Assembly (NCBI GenBank): GCA_029204225.1
Contig: CM055095.1
Span: forward strand, 33,939,078 to 34,003,077
Direction: 5' to 3'
Origin: Diphasiastrum complanatum
Taxonomy: Eukaryota > Streptophyta > Lycopodiopsida > Lycopodiales > Lycopodiaceae
Length of the DNA: 64,000 bases
A model generated the notes under the pieces. That model made no database searches. It was not told the DNA's origin and saw only the letters and a program-made list of their open reading frames with translations. Below, piece by piece: positions 27,440 to 40,291 of the stretch (positions are counted from its first letter, which is position 1; each line of letters starts with the position of its first letter). The translations under genes and the position numbers were made by a program.

Positions 27440-27650
27440 ACGGTCCATTACGAAGTTGCAGTAAACCGAACGCAACCGCAACCGCAACGCACCGCAAGGG
27501 TCAACATTACGGTTATAAACGAAGACCAAAGAAAAGCAACGAAGGCAACAAAAGCCACTGCAACCGCAACACACCGCAAGAACTCACATACAAAGACCAA
27601 CGGAAGGATTCAACCGCAACTGCAACGCGACGTGCACCACAAACTGTCCA
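27440..27650 (+). repeat. CAACCG/CAACGC-rich irregular repeat
   Basis: Words such as AACCGCAACGCACCGCAAG recur at about 27470-27500, 27555-27580 and 27612-27630, in a stretch much richer in C than its surroundings. It is open in two frames as T/A/R-rich peptides, a composition effect. Confidence 0.5.
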
Positions 27651-27899
27651 ACTTTTGGTCCATTGAGATGCTTTAGCAAACCGAAGGTCAACACTTACGA
27701 TCAAGAAGCGAAGACCACGGCTCACGACAAGAAGCCACGCCAAAGAATTTTCACGACAGCAACGCACCATAGACAAACAATTGAGGTCAAAGATGGCTAC
27801 AAAAATGACGGATCTTCACCACCCAAGTACAAGGAAGATCAAGCAAAGTACCAGATGTAGAATGAACTCCACGGACGAAGGAGACAGCAAACTGGAAGT

Positions 27900-28416
27900 T
27901 GTTAGAACGTGCTTAAACCAGTTCTTGTAATCACTAATGATTAGTATAAACCACCTTTTCTCTGTTCCTATATAAATAGGATGAGTGCGAGAGAGAGGAG
28001 GCTACATAGTTGTTATTGATGTAAGTGTCTGCTAGTACACGAGACTAGTTCATGAGTTGATAAGTATGATAAGGCGAGAGAGATAGATAGACTTGCAAGC
28101 TAGTAAGCTACACATATAGTTTGTAAGAGACAGAGGTTCTCTTGCGTCAACGCGTTGTGCGGTATGCCAAGCAACGCTCACAAAGATCATTTGAAAATAT
28201 AGATGCTATTTTCACATCTTGCCCTTGTGTATAATCTTTAATGTTTTATGCTTGTTCATTGTCATTACACATTTGGTTGTTATTATGTTTTCAGCACATA
28301 GGCTCACTTCCATCAATGTCTGAAAATTAGTATTAGATAGGCAGTGCCCATCTAAAGTTTGGAAGAGCATAGATCTCAGTTAGCAAGAGTGTCTGTGGGT
28401 CAGTTTTTGGTCAACA
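27900..28416 (+). repeat. Probable 5' LTR of gypsy element C
   Basis: The segment before gag has TGTT...AACA ends, a TATA box TATATAAATAGG (27970-27981) and a GA-rich leader start. No tRNA primer site could be placed directly after 28416, so the 3' boundary is uncertain. Confidence 0.45.
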
Positions 28417-28481
28417 GTACTTCACTATGAGTTAATCAGATACTAACTAAATTTAGTATTTTTCAGGATAGATATATCGAG

Positions 28482-29183
28482 ATGGCCGGAGAAACTTCAA
28501 ATCAAGCTGCAAATCAAGGTGCGCCATCTTATATGGTGATTTGTCAACAGTTGAGTACGACACTCAATGATATGAATAATCGTAATCAGATGAGATATAA
28601 GCAAATGGAGGTTCTTTTGAATCAAGTCAAATTGATGTCTTCACCCAATCTCGATTTTCAACCAGAGCTTTATCTGGGCGAGAAGAAGGAGAAAAAATCT
28701 GAGGTCGTCGAGGACTGGCTGGCCAAGTGGAGTAGTTACTTCAATCTGCATGATGTTCCTGATGAAAAGAAAATTGAAAATGTCGTGCTATTCTTACGCG
28801 ACAAGGCGTCATCGTGGTGGCGAGATTTACTGGTGAAGCCAACTACTTGGGATGCGTTTGCGGAAGTTTTCAAAAAAGCTTTCGTGGTTGCTGATGACAT
28901 GGACTACTACCTAAAGTTCGTGAACTGCAAGATGAGTACAAAGAGTTTAGACTCTTATATCCAGGAATTCATGGACCTATTATGGAATAGGGTTCCATCA
29001 TTCGATGCGAAGTTGGCATTATGGCAGTTTGTCCTAGGTTTGCCAGCCGACTATCAGAACGAATGCAGGCGAAATGTGCTTCAAAGCCTTGAGGATGCGT
29101 TTCGGATTGCGAAAGCATATGATTCCACAGTGGAAAGTCCCGAAGCTCCCGGTTTTGGTGCAAGGACACACAGAATTAGTTAA
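28482..29183 (+). pseudogene. Gypsy element C gag
   Basis: The ORF starts MAGETSNQAANQG and contains a retrotransposon gag (capsid) domain: VEDWLAKWSSYFN, VLFLRDKASSWWRDLL, and SLDSYIQEFMDLLWNRVPSF. It stops at 29183. Downstream sequence jumps straight into the protease, so the zinc knuckle and the protease N-terminus with its catalytic Asp are deleted. Confidence 0.85.
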
Positions 29184-30980
29184 TTTTCATGTTTTAGACC
29201 TAGCTCGTACTGATTTAATTTTAGGTTACGAATGGTTATTCAGTAAATCGCCTTCTCTGTTAATTGATTTTGAGAAGCATGTTCTCACTTTCAAGGAGGG
29301 TGATAAGGTACTTACATTATTTGGTAGTAATTTTGTACGTGCGTTGGATCAAATTTCTACAATTAATAAAATGAAAGCACTGTATATTCTGAGTATGAAG
29401 TTTTTTCAATTTATGCTATTCCAGTTGTGGATGTTCCTGACATGAATCTAAATGATTGTGAATTCTCAGCAATTCTTAACTCAGTAAATTTAGATCATGA
29501 ACAAGTAGTGAAAGAACAGATCATAAATGAATTTAGGGATGTTTTTTCATCTAAATTACCTCATGGTTTACCACCGTCTAGGTCAGCAGACCACAAGATT
29601 GAGTTAATTCCAGGAAGTCAACCTGTCTCTAGACAACTTATAGGTTCTCTCAAAAAGAGGAGACAAAGATTTCAAATCAAATAGAAAACTATCTGAGGAT
29701 GGGACATATTCAACCTAGTAAATCACCATGAGGCGCTCCTGTTCTTCTTAAAGCAAAGAAAGATGGAGGTTCTCGGATGTGTGTGGATTACAAGGGGCTT
29801 AATAAAGTGACTATAAAGAATAAATATCCATTACCCAGACCTTGTAGATCGCTTGGGTGGAGCACGGTATTTCACCAAGATAGATCTCAGGACAGGGTAC
29901 CATCAAATAATAATTAAGTCAGAAGATGTCCAAAAGACCGGATTTTGTTCTAGATTTGGTCATTATGAATTTCTAGTATTGCCATTTGGATTAACGTCGT
30001 GCTCCAGCAACGTTCCAGCAAATGATGAACGATTTATTTCGTCCATATTTGGGGAAGTTTTTGGTAGTATTCTTAGACGACATTCTTGTTTACAGTAAAT
30101 CCTTGGTGGAACACATAGAACGCTTAAAAATCATCTTGATGAAGCTCCGTCAAGAGCTCTACGCTAAAGAGTCCAAGTGTGAATTCTTTAAGCAAGAGTT
30201 ACTTTATCTCGGTCATAAGGTCACAATAAATGGGATCAAGATTGACGAGGATAAAATCAAGATTGTGATTCAGTGGCCAATTCTGAAAATTGTGAGGCAG
30301 GTAAAGTCTTTTTTAGGTTTTACACTTTTCTTCAAGAGATTTATTGAGGATTATGCTAAGTTAGCAGCATCGCTTAATAATATGACAAAGGGCATTGTTA
30401 ATAAAAACCAAAAGAGGAATCAACCTAGTCTGCCTGTTGTTTGGAACGAGGAATTGAATTAGTGTTTTGAGAAACTTAAAACAATGATTGTTTCAACTCC
30501 CGTATTACAAATTGCAAATCCAGATTTACCTTACATCGTGAGAACAGACGCAAGTGATGTTGCAGTTGGAGCAGTTTTATTACAAATGGATAGGCCACTA
30601 GCGTTTGAAAGCAAAAAATTCACTGGTCCTCAATTGCGTTATACTACATAGGAAAAGAAATCGTTTGATGTAGTCCATGCACTTAAAACCAAGAGACACT
30701 ACTTGTATGGTAGTAAGTTTGTAGTGTATACGGATCACCAGCCTTTTAAGTATTTTTGTAATCAACATGATCTTTGGGGGAGAAAATCTCGATGGGCTGA
30801 ATTGATGCAAGAATTTGATCATGAAATCCGTTACATAAGAGACAATTCTAATCAAGTTGCAGATGCTCTTAGTCGGATCGGTGAACTGAACGAGTTGTCA
30901 TTCACCCAGATTTCTACGGATCTATATCTTTTGCTGAGAGGAAAATATGAATCAGATTCCCATTTTGGTCACATTTGAAA
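29140..30980 (+). pseudogene. Gypsy element C protease-RT-RNase H, broken
   Basis: The protease C-terminal half shows DLILGYEWL (about 29210). The RT has [14 protein letters not shown] (from 29865), the catalytic FLDD in VVFLDDILVYS (about 30070) and KCEFFKQELLYLGH. RNase H has IVRTDASDVAVGAVLLQ (about 30535) and YTDHQPFKYF (about 30727), then ADALSR. At least one frameshift near 30000 and stops at 29683, 30460 and 30650 interrupt it. The order is the gypsy order. Confidence 0.9.
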
Positions 30981-31324
30981 CATTGTTCAGACCTGAAGAA
31001 ATGTGGACAGTGTTGAGTCAGAAACACAGGGGACTCAACTAACTAAGAAAGATAAGAAGATTGTGGAATAGTTCACCATTCGAGATGGATTACTATTTCG
31101 GAATGGGAAAGTTTGTGTACCTGGTGATGATGAGCTCAAACGGAAGATTTTGTTTAAATGTCATGACATACCCTATGCAGAACATCTCTGTATACACAGG
31201 ACTCTGGACTTGGTTAAGAGGGAGTTTTATTGGCCAAAGCTCAAGCCATATGTTGAGTCATATGTTGTTAAATGCAAGCCCTGCCAACTAGCAAAGGCTG
31301 AACGCCATTATTTCTCTTGCTTGT
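30981..31324 (+). pseudogene. Gypsy element C integrase zinc-binding domain, truncated
   Basis: ILFKCHDIPYAEHLCIHRTL followed by REFYWPKL and CKPCQLAKAERH is the H2C2 zinc-binding domain. The integrase catalytic core is absent because copia sequence begins immediately after 31324. Confidence 0.8.
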
Positions 31325-31945
31325 TTTTTCAAGTGGAAGGTGTTCCAATTAGATGTATCCAATGCTTTTCTAAATGGTTATCTTGAGGAGGAGATCTATA
31401 TGGAACAACCTCAAGGATTCATCAAGGATGAGTCCAAAGTGTGCTTGCTCTTCAAAAGTCTTTATGGACTCAAGCAAGCACCAAGATCATGGTATTCAAG
31501 ACTTAACGTTCTTATCTCACTAGGATTTACTCTTAGTGACTATGATCCTTCCATGTATCTAAAGTTTGTTGATAGCAATATTGTCATTCTTCTAATTTAT
31601 GTTGATGACATTATTCTTTGTGGAAGTTGTATCAAGCTAGTTGATGAAACCAAGCTAGCACTTGGATGTGAGTTTAAAATGCAAGATCTAGGAAAGATGC
31701 ATTACATCCTAGGCCTAGAAATTGATTTTTATAAAAATCATGTCTTTATATGCCAATCTAGACACTCTATGTTGAAAAAATTCCATATGGAAAATTGTAA
31801 GAGCATAGATACTCCAATGGAGCAAATTGTAAAAGATCCTAATAAAGGTGATGAAAGATCCTTTGAGGACATCACACTTTTTAGGAGTCTTGTAGGCTCC
31901 TTGATTTGGCTTACCATTACTAGGCCCGATCTAAATTTCTTGGGT
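31325..31945 (+). pseudogene. Copia reverse transcriptase fragment fused to gypsy C
   Basis: Copia RT begins at KWKVFQLDVSNAFLNGYLEE and carries SLYGLKQAPRSWY, the catalytic YVDD in LLIYVDDIILCG (about 31590-31625), GKMHYILGLEI and ITRPDL. It is open for 203 codons, with no start of its own and no RNase H. It ends in a head-to-head junction with a minus-strand copia piece. Confidence 0.9.
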
Positions 31946-32850
31946 AGTTGAGCATTTGAGAAGATTGTTCATGCTACATCCAGTAATGTTTGGTTATTCC
32001 TTTTGGCTACTCCATTATGTTGGGGGGTGTAGCTAGTGGTGAACTGATGATGCGTACCGCACAAAGTAAGATAGTCTGCCATTTCATCTGACATATATTC
32101 TCCCCCACAATCAGTATGTAGGACTTGATCTTCTGTCCAGTTTGTGTCTTAGCAAACTATTTGAATTTTTTAAACAGTTGAATGTCTCATACTTGTTCTT
32201 GATGAACATTGTTTTGGTAAATTTGGAATAATCATCAATAAAAGTGTTAAAGTATAGTATACAACCCAAATATGGTGTGCTCATAGGGTCGCACAAATAA
32301 ATATGAATCAATTCTAGGATGGACTTAGCTCTTGTGGCTTGTCTTTTGGGAAATCTTGATCTAGGTTGTTTCTCTAGTAAGCACATCACACAAACATTTT
32401 TAATGTTTGTGGAGATAACATCGAAGCTCATATCCTTGACCATATGATTGTGATGCATCTATAAGATAACTCTTATATTCAAGTGACCTAGTCATTGATG
32501 CCATAATTGGGCATTAGAATTGCTCACATTCGTTGCAATGCAGGTTTGTTACTGAAGATATACAAGTTCCCTTCTCTATTTGTAGAGAAAATTTCATTTA
32601 AATCTTTTTCCAAGATAGTACATTGTTTAGCATTAAACAAGACTCTATATTGTTGATCTATAGACAATAGATTCTTTGTTAACTTGGGTACATAAGTACA
32701 CCCATGATTAATCTTGAAATGCCATCTGGGAACGAAAGTAGAACAGACCCCTAGCATTCTATCTTGTGTAAACTTGAGTCTCCAAAGAAATCCAGACAAT
32801 CGCTAGATAGCTAGATCATTCGTTAACTTGGTAGAATATCTTAAGTAGGT
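31935..32850 (-). pseudogene. Copia integrase fragment
   Basis: Minus strand, in order: LTKNLLSID and GAG-pre-integrase (from 32799), CVMCLLEKQPRSRFPK zinc part, TFIDDYSKFTKTMFIKNKYE, then HTDCGGEY and TPQHNGVAKRNN, where the catalytic Glu of the usual GVAERKN is Ala-Lys. It ends at LPKKF near 31940. Stops and the altered Glu show decay. Confidence 0.85.
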
Positions 32851-33839
32851 GTCCTTAACAACCATGAGGAGTTCTAATAATAAAGGCATCTATGACATCC
32901 ATGCATTCTTCATCAGATATACTATGTTAATCTATGGAAGAAGAGTATCAGACAAAGAGAGAGAGAGAGAGATATATATAAACAGATCAAAGCTCCTCTT
33001 GACAAGTCAAGACCAAAATATTTTAAAACCCTTTATTCATAGACCAACAAGGCAAAACATAGCTGAAAAGTATACAATACTAAATAAAGCACCGTAAAGC
33101 ATAACATATCTCAAGACATCCAGCTGGTACCTACCACCATCGCACTACACAAAACAAATTTGAACAGTATGATTATACACTTCGTGCTACTATGCTGCTA
33201 AATTGTAAGAGAAAGAGATAATAGCAAGTTTTATCAACACTCCTACTTCTGTAAAGAGCTCTTGATGATCAGGGACTAGAAACATTATATAGCTTTTTGT
33301 TTAGACAAACTCTACCACAAAGCTTTTGGCATTCCGTCACTAGAAAGTAGCGATGGTGCTCATAAAGTGCTTTCATATCAATGCTATATACAAAAAAATA
33401 GATTAGTAGGTGGTTGCATCACTAATATGGTAGCGAGCTACCCTCATTTTCATACACGTGTTATTTATGCATGCAACCATCAATGCTGGCAGCGATGCCT
33501 TGCTCATTCATATCTGATCAGTGATGGAATCAAATCGCGATAGTGTCTGAGCCATGTGAATACACTTCCCTACAGCGATGGTATGTTATATGCAGTGCGC
33601 AGACATTCATCATTCAATGATAGTGTGCTATATTATCATGCACACAAATCTGACCAGCGATAGTTTCTTCAAATAAGAGTAACCAAAGCAAGTATTCTTG
33701 CTAGCAGCGATGGAAGGCGCATATTCATCACGCATAAATCCATACGTAAACCATAATACTATATCAGCGATGTAGTGTAGTGCTAACAATGCTATCATTC
33801 CTCTTATATCAGTGTATTCATAGCAAGAGTAGATAGGTA
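32851..33839. other. Intergenic with a recurring AGCGATGG word
   Basis: No gene is seen. AGCGATGG or near variants occur at about 33349, 33491, 33519, 33573, 33655, 33706 and 33766. Confidence 0.4.
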
Positions 33840-34010
33840 GGAAGGCGACTTACCAGTGAAATCCGGAGGTAGCTCTTCAATCGTTGAAATATAGGCACCA
33901 ATACTGCAAGGCTTGTTTTGCCAGAAGAAGGAGAAGCGAAGAGAGAGAGTGTGGGGAAGGCAGAAGAACCATGCCATCTTCTTATAGGTGATACCAATCT
34001 GAACAACTGT
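33840..34010 (-). promoter_or_regulatory. Possible promoter and first exon or LTR promoter
   Basis: On the minus strand CCTATAAGAAG (about 33990) is followed by a CT-rich leader and, at about 33853, a strong donor CACTG|GTAAGT. An ATG (GAAGATGGC) lies between them with an open frame to the donor. No downstream exon could be recognised. It may be the start of a host gene or an LTR promoter. Confidence 0.3.
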
Positions 34011-34182
34011 AGAAGAAGCAACCGATCATGTCCGTAGGATGGTATGTAAGCGATCTTGACCGTTAAAGTGGCATTAATTGCATTTGGAGGTTTAAAAATT
34101 TTTCCACCAAAAGCCATGAAGGGTCATATGGCTTGTAAAGTAATGAAAACCAAAAGGAGTGAAGTGGCATTGGGTACCATTC

Positions 34183-34296
<114 letters not shown>

Positions 34297-34431
34297 CCAC
34301 TAACCATACCCACAGTTGGAGTTGTAGGAAACAACCAACAGTTACTTGGTCGACAATTGAAATTGAGTATGTATGAGTAAAGGTGAAAAGGGAATTTATC
34401 TATCAAAACTAGTTAAAGACTTCACATTTTC

Positions 34432-34625
34432 AATGAGAATAAAGTTGCACTAATAACTTGTAAAGGACATAAACACATCGAAAGCGGATACCATTTTGTC
34501 AAAGAGTGGATTGAGTTCAGTGAAATATAACTAGAATATTGTGCAGCAAAGGATATGGTACTAGACCCACTAACAAAAAGTCATACGAAAGATAGACATT
34601 TTATTCATGAAAAGACTACACCTTG
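34432..34625 (+). pseudogene. Copia RNase H tail fragment
   Basis: Translation reads ALITCKGHKHIESGYHFVKE and, after one stop, YCAAKDMVLDPLTKSHTKDR, matching the conserved end of copia pol (KHI.-.YHFVRE and LTK.L blocks). A 3' LTR would begin at about 34650, but its ends are not identified. Confidence 0.7.
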
Positions 34626-34629
34626 ACCC

Positions 34630-37207
34630 CCCAACTTGAATTATGAGTAACAACATTGGAAATGTTAAAGCCTCAAGTAACCCAAAATATTAAAAGACTA
34701 CAATGTTATAGAGGTTGTTAAAGATTAGTTATCAGATATAGGATTATGGGTTTCAGCTAGTTAGGAAAATGTTTTAGGTTTTGGATCAAATTATACAAAG
34801 AGAGCCATAGGTGAATCCTCACCAACATATGCATATGTTCTTCCTCTTCAATACAAGCTATTATTCAAATAACATATTGCATCTTGGTATTCCATGATAA
34901 TGTTTTATTTTCTTTATATTTTTCAATGCTTGTTGGTTTTTTCTTTATTTCTATGTGTATTAAAATTTTCCTTTTCTGAATATTATATTGTTTTTTGTCA
35001 AGTAACAATAGAATCATTTTTTCCTTTTGACACTTTTTTCCACTAGGCATCCCGTCAATTAAAGCTCTATATAGCTTGTCACTTTTTGAGGTTGGTTGAG
35101 AAGAAAAGCATAATTAGAGCTTCTTCTCCCAAGCTTAAAATCCCTCATTAGAGAAAACATAAGAAAGAATATTTAAATTCATGTCCACTTTAGAACGCTA
35201 CTATACATGAACGCGCTTGTATGTGGCATATAGCTTTGACTAAGCATTTTCTAAATTAAGATCGAGCGTCCAAAAGTAACTTGCATAATAGATCTCCCTT
35301 TGATATTGATGATGTGTATTTGCTCTTAAATTCCTTTCAAAGATTAGTACAAATTATGCAATTTTTCTTGTGGGAAGGAATTCAGTAGATTAGTCTAAAA
35401 TTTGGACTCTTTGTCATCCAACCTAATGGAATCTATAGAAGTCATTGAAACCTCCAACTAGCTTGAAGTTGGATGAACGAGAACTTGGATTTTTTCCACA
35501 CAACCTTGCTCTAATAGGATAAATTGTGTCTCAAGCACTCAATTAATCTCAAAAAACTCTCTAGGATCTAAATGCATACACTTTTGATGCATAAAGATCC
35601 ACAAGAGAGTTACCAATGCCTCTGTTAGTGGAGTGGGGAGATGATTTTACACCCTCCCTCCACAACAATGCATTTCTCTATCAAGGATAAGTAAGTTATG
35701 CAATAATTAACACACCTAAAACATTCAATGCATGGGTGAAACCTAAATTTAACGTACTTATAGTTGTACATGTATACAACTCCATGACTACTTTAAGATA
35801 ATCCTACTTACCAATTCCTTCTTTAGCTTAGACAATTGGCATGATCTTAGCTCAAGAATGAATACTGTCATTGTTCAAAAACTAAATCTAATGTTAGCTC
35901 CAATCCACCTCAAAGTGCCTTCTTAATATAAGGATAATATTGAGAAAATCCTTTTTACCATCTAGTCAAGAGTAATTTTTTCCTCTAGTTTAGGACTTTT
36001 CTCGTATAAACTAGACCTGATGGTAGGAGGGTTAAATGGCCATAATACCTCATTAGATTATAAATTTGCCTAAATGTGAATCCTATACACTTTATGTCCT
36101 AGGATAATCCTCTTTTTCAATAAATATAAAGGATACATATGTAAAGAGTAAGTTAGGAGCTGGGTACACAACATTGATTTTTAATGTTGGTTTTTTTTTT
36201 TGAAAAAACAAAAAATTCGTCTATGTACTCTTAGTGAGGTGTATGATTGGTGTACATTTTGATTGAGTAGACATAGATTCTAGATTTTCTATTATACACA
36301 AACATTCAAAGTTTTACCTTAATTCTTTTTTTCTTCATTGGTGTTCCTCATGAATCATGTAGAAGCACTCAAATAATCTAATATCATTATAAGGGTTGAG
36401 TCATATGTACTTGTACCAACATTTAGAGATTCTCATGCAATGGTTCTAGTCGTGGCCCCAAATTGAATTATAGTGATGAAGAATAGAGATTGAGCTATTG
36501 AAATGATAGTAAAATCAAACTTCTCTTGCATTATAGAAGTAATGCTCATTATGGGAACAAAAGTAGCATTCTTAACACTTTCTATCTCAATGACAAGCTT
36601 TCTTGAAAAACTAGTATTATGCAAATGGCGATTATCATCCAAAAGCTAGCAAACCAATTTTTGGTCACCATTATTTACAACTTCACTACTAACATAATGA
36701 CTTGGTTTAATTGCAAAAAAAAAATCAATTTTTTTTTGTTATCTTAACTCATATAGATATTCACCCGTGTCATTCAAAATCACTTTCCAATTTGTTGAAG
36801 GTAGTTAGAAAAAGAACATATAAGTGCAATTATCATACTCAACATTGCTAACCCAAAGTAGTTGGGCTCAAACACAATGTGTTTAATTAAATCATTCATC
36901 CTTCAAAATGAATTCGTCTGGAAAAGAGTGCAATATTTCTACAATCAAAATAGGTTAAATCTTAGAGTATGCAATTTCTATCCGCAATTGTCTTGTGCTC
37001 AGCATTTTGCTGAATCAATCTATTCTTTATTGTGTATAGTATCATGTCAGAATCTCTATAATCTCATATTGCTTTTTTTTGATAATTCAATTCTTTTTGG
37101 CTACGTAATCACTTTAGCTCTGGTGATTTCAAAGTTAGTTGTTAAAAGATTGAATGTGACTCTTGTCATTATGTTTTATTCAATATTGATAGGCGTAGTC
37201 ATGCATT
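34630..37207. other. AT-rich intergenic sequence
   Basis: No convincing coding sequence, RNA gene or repeat is seen. The first 150 bp may be the copia LTR linked to the RNase H tail. The ORF at 36862-37209 is hydrophobic chance sequence. Confidence 0.4.
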
Positions 37208-38292
37208 AGGGCTCATTCTGCTACGCTCGAAAAACTGCTTTTGCAACAAAATGGGGCACCTATGCTTACAAAGTAATGTCGTTTGGACTCTGTAATGCAC
37301 CAAGTTCATTCCAAAGAGTAATGCAATTTGCTTTTAAAGATTATCTGCAGAAATTCCTTGAAATTTACTTGGACGACTTGGGGGTTCATAGTATAGATAC
37401 AGACCACCTGGATCGATTGGAGAAAGTATTTGAAAGATGTCGCAAATATCAAATTTTTCTAAATCCGGAAAAATGTCAGATATGGAGTTCCCACAAAGTT
37501 GTGTTTGGACATGTGATATCAAGACATGGTATTGCCACGGATTATTCTAAGATCAAAGTTATTGTGGAATTGCCACCGCCACCAGCAATTCGTGGAGTTT
37601 ACGTGTTTATGGGTCATGCGAACTACTATCGAATCTTTATTATCTACTTTGCGGATTTAGCACGACCTATATACAAACTGACTATTGTTCCTATTTGGAT
37701 AGTAGGAGCGTTAGAAGCCTTTGAAAAATTTATAAAAGCCTTAACTTCAGCACAAATACTGTGTTCTCCAGATTGGACGATAGAATTTCATGTTCATACG
37801 GATGCCTCAAAATATGCCATTGAATCAATTTTGATGCAGCCAGGTGACTATAAGAAAGATTATCCTATACGATTTGCAAGCAGACAGCTTATAGATCCAG
37901 AAAAGAATTATTCAACAACAGAACGTGAGGCATTAGCCATGATTTTTTCTGTTCGAAAATTTCGTCACTACTTCATGAAAACGCACTTTGCATTTTATAC
38001 GGATCATCAACCGTTACTTTACTTGGTAAACAAGACATGCAATACTAGACGTATTGCAAAATGGTTATTATTATTGACTGAATTTGACTTTCGAATTGTG
38101 GTTTGGAAGGGCAAGCAACATTATCTAGCCGATCACGTTTCGCAAATTGAATCCGCACTAGTTAATACTGAAGTGGATGATGAACTGCCAGATGCTGCAT
38201 TGTTCTATGTTGAAGCGATACCTGAGTGGGCAGCAGATATTGTTGAGTACCTGATGCTAGGACAACCGAATGACTCCCTGACAAAAGTATAG
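37208..38292 (+). pseudogene. Tat-like gypsy D: C-terminal RT and RNase H
   Basis: It enters RT abruptly at YARKTAFATKWGTYAYKVM, lacking the N-terminal fingers, which lie inverted at 42266. The catalytic YLDD is in EIYLDDLGVHS (about 37365), then NPEKCQIWSSHKVVFGHVIS. RNase H follows with VHTDASKYAIESIL (D), TEREALAMI (E) and FYTDHQPLLYL (D). It is open for 338 codons to a TAG at 38290. All motifs are complete after the entry point, so this part decayed little before the rearrangement. Confidence 0.9.
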
Positions 38293-39495
38293 AAGAGACA
38301 ATTGATTCGTAAGGCTCAACATTATCAATTAATTGCAGGACAATTATATCATCGTGGATAAGATAATATTTTACGAAGGTGTGTTTTACCGCATGAAGTA
38401 CCAGATTTAATCATGTTTTCACATGATGGCATGGGTGGAGGACACTTCTCTATAGATATTACTGTTCGCAAACTTTTACAATCAGGTTGTTGGTGGCCTA
38501 CGCTTTACAAGGACATAGAAAATTTTATTCAGACATGTGATGTTTGCTAGTGAGCACGACGACCTACTCGACATAACTATGAACTTTTGCATCCGGTTTT
38601 ATCGCAAGCACCATTTGAAAAATGGGGACTGGATTATGTTGGACCTATTCACCCTGCCGCGCAAGGATCTCCGGCGCGATACATAATCGTCGCAACTGAT
38701 TATATGACTAAGTGCGTTGAAGCCAAAGCTGTCAAAGTTGCTGATGCGAAATCTACAGCCAAGTTTCTATATGAAAATATTATAATCAGATTTGGATGTC
38801 TGATCGAGATTGTCAGTGACCGGGGTACACGCTTTGTTAATCAAACAATAAAGTGTTTACTGGAAGATTTTTTTGTTATACACAAATTTAGTACTCCCTA
38901 CTATCCCAGAGGGAATGGCCAAGCTGAATCTTCCAATAAGATTCTCTGCACCATTATGACAAAGACAATTGAAGCAAGTCGGTCCGATTGGGAACATAAT
39001 CTGTATGCAACATTATGGGCATTCAGAACCGCTTACAAAAATAGTACAAATCAAACACATTTTCAACTGGTTTATGGTCAAGATGTTGTCATGCCAATTG
39101 AATTTTTGATCCCATCCTTACGCATAGCAGCAATGGAACGATTAAATGACGATAAGTCTTTACAACTCAGTCATGAAGCGTTGCACAAATTATGTGAAAC
39201 CCGATTGATGGCAGTTCATGCCTTAGCAGTAGAGAAAGCATGCTGCAAGGCATGGCGCGGTTGTTGATGACACAAAAAAGATCTGAAAGCAGGAGATCTA
39301 GCGTTGATGTACCAAACCAAGCTGATCAAGGGGAAGTTGAAGTTTACCGATGAAGGCCCGTATAAAGTGAAAGAAATCTTGAACTATGGCGCATTAATTC
39401 TTGAGCACTTGGATGGAAAACGATTTGATACTTCGGTGAATGGCAGTCGATTATGCAAGTTTTGGCATCCTGCTCTGCCAATTCAGCAAGCCTGA
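38293..39495 (+). pseudogene. Tat-like gypsy D: integrase
   Basis: H2C2 zinc domain (GHFS... CDVC, about 38440-38550) with stops at 38358 and 38548. The core is open from 38587: WGLDYVGPI (D), VSDRGTRFVNQ (D), NGQAESSNK (E). The Tat-type block VVMPIEFLIPSLRIAAMERL is at about 39085-39145. A TGA (39265) separates the C-terminal part, YQTKLIKGKLKFTDEGPYKV to HPALPIQQA, ending 39495. D-D-E is intact. Confidence 0.92.
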
Positions 39496-40291
39496 TCTCA
39501 ATACTTTTTTAAATTTTAATTGTTTTTCAATTTTTTGTTTTCAGCACTTAATTTGTTGAGATTTTTGAAAAAAGACAGTTAAAAAAAAAAAAGTAAAACA
39601 AAAAATGAGAAAAGACTGATGAGCAAAAGTCAGAAAGTCATCAGCATAGGAAAAATGAAGCACAGTTTTGATGGAAAAAGACTCACTATTTTGGGCAGAT
39701 TTGGCCTATACAATACCAGAAACCTTCGCTGAGCTCTCAGATTGTACATCCACTCTAGATTTACCAAATTTTAGGTGGGCAAAGGTTATTGTCAAGAGAA
39801 AACCCAGTTTTTGAGTTAGGCAAAGTATCACTGATATGCCATTTTGGGAACCTTCGCCGAGCATCTTAACCTCATTATGAACCTTCGCCGACCTGCTAGA
39901 TGATCTTAAAATGTTAAAATTAGGTTGCCCATAGGTTTTGATTGTGAAAAAATGCATTTATGACAGTACCCGGACGAAGGTTCATCCTTCGCCAGACCTG
40001 GAAAACATTCGCCTGATAAGTTCAGATTCCCAAAAACCTTCGCCGAGATTTTTATAGTGTATTTTCACAGTACTGTACATGCCTGCAAATTTTTGTTTAG
40101 AACTGATCAGCCAAACTAGTATTCAATGTAATAAACCCACCAAATTCACCTATAAGTTGACTGAATTCGACTCATCCCTCACTTGTGCTAGCGAAGCTCT
40201 TGCGAATTTTTCTTGTGACCAAAGCCTTCCAAAATTCCTGCATTGCTTTTTGATACACTTTTACGTGTTTTATATTTCATCTCTGATCATC
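39496..40291 (+). repeat. Non-coding spacer with repeated AACCTTCGCC motif
   Basis: Between integrase and the extra ORF the motif occurs at 39721 (ending CT), 39849, 39880, 39984 (ATCCTTCGCC), 40004 (AACATTCGCC) and 40035. It is inverted at about 39973 (GACGAAGGTTC), and an inverted diverged AACCTTTGCCC is near 39778. The sequence between copies is not conserved. Confidence 0.75.
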
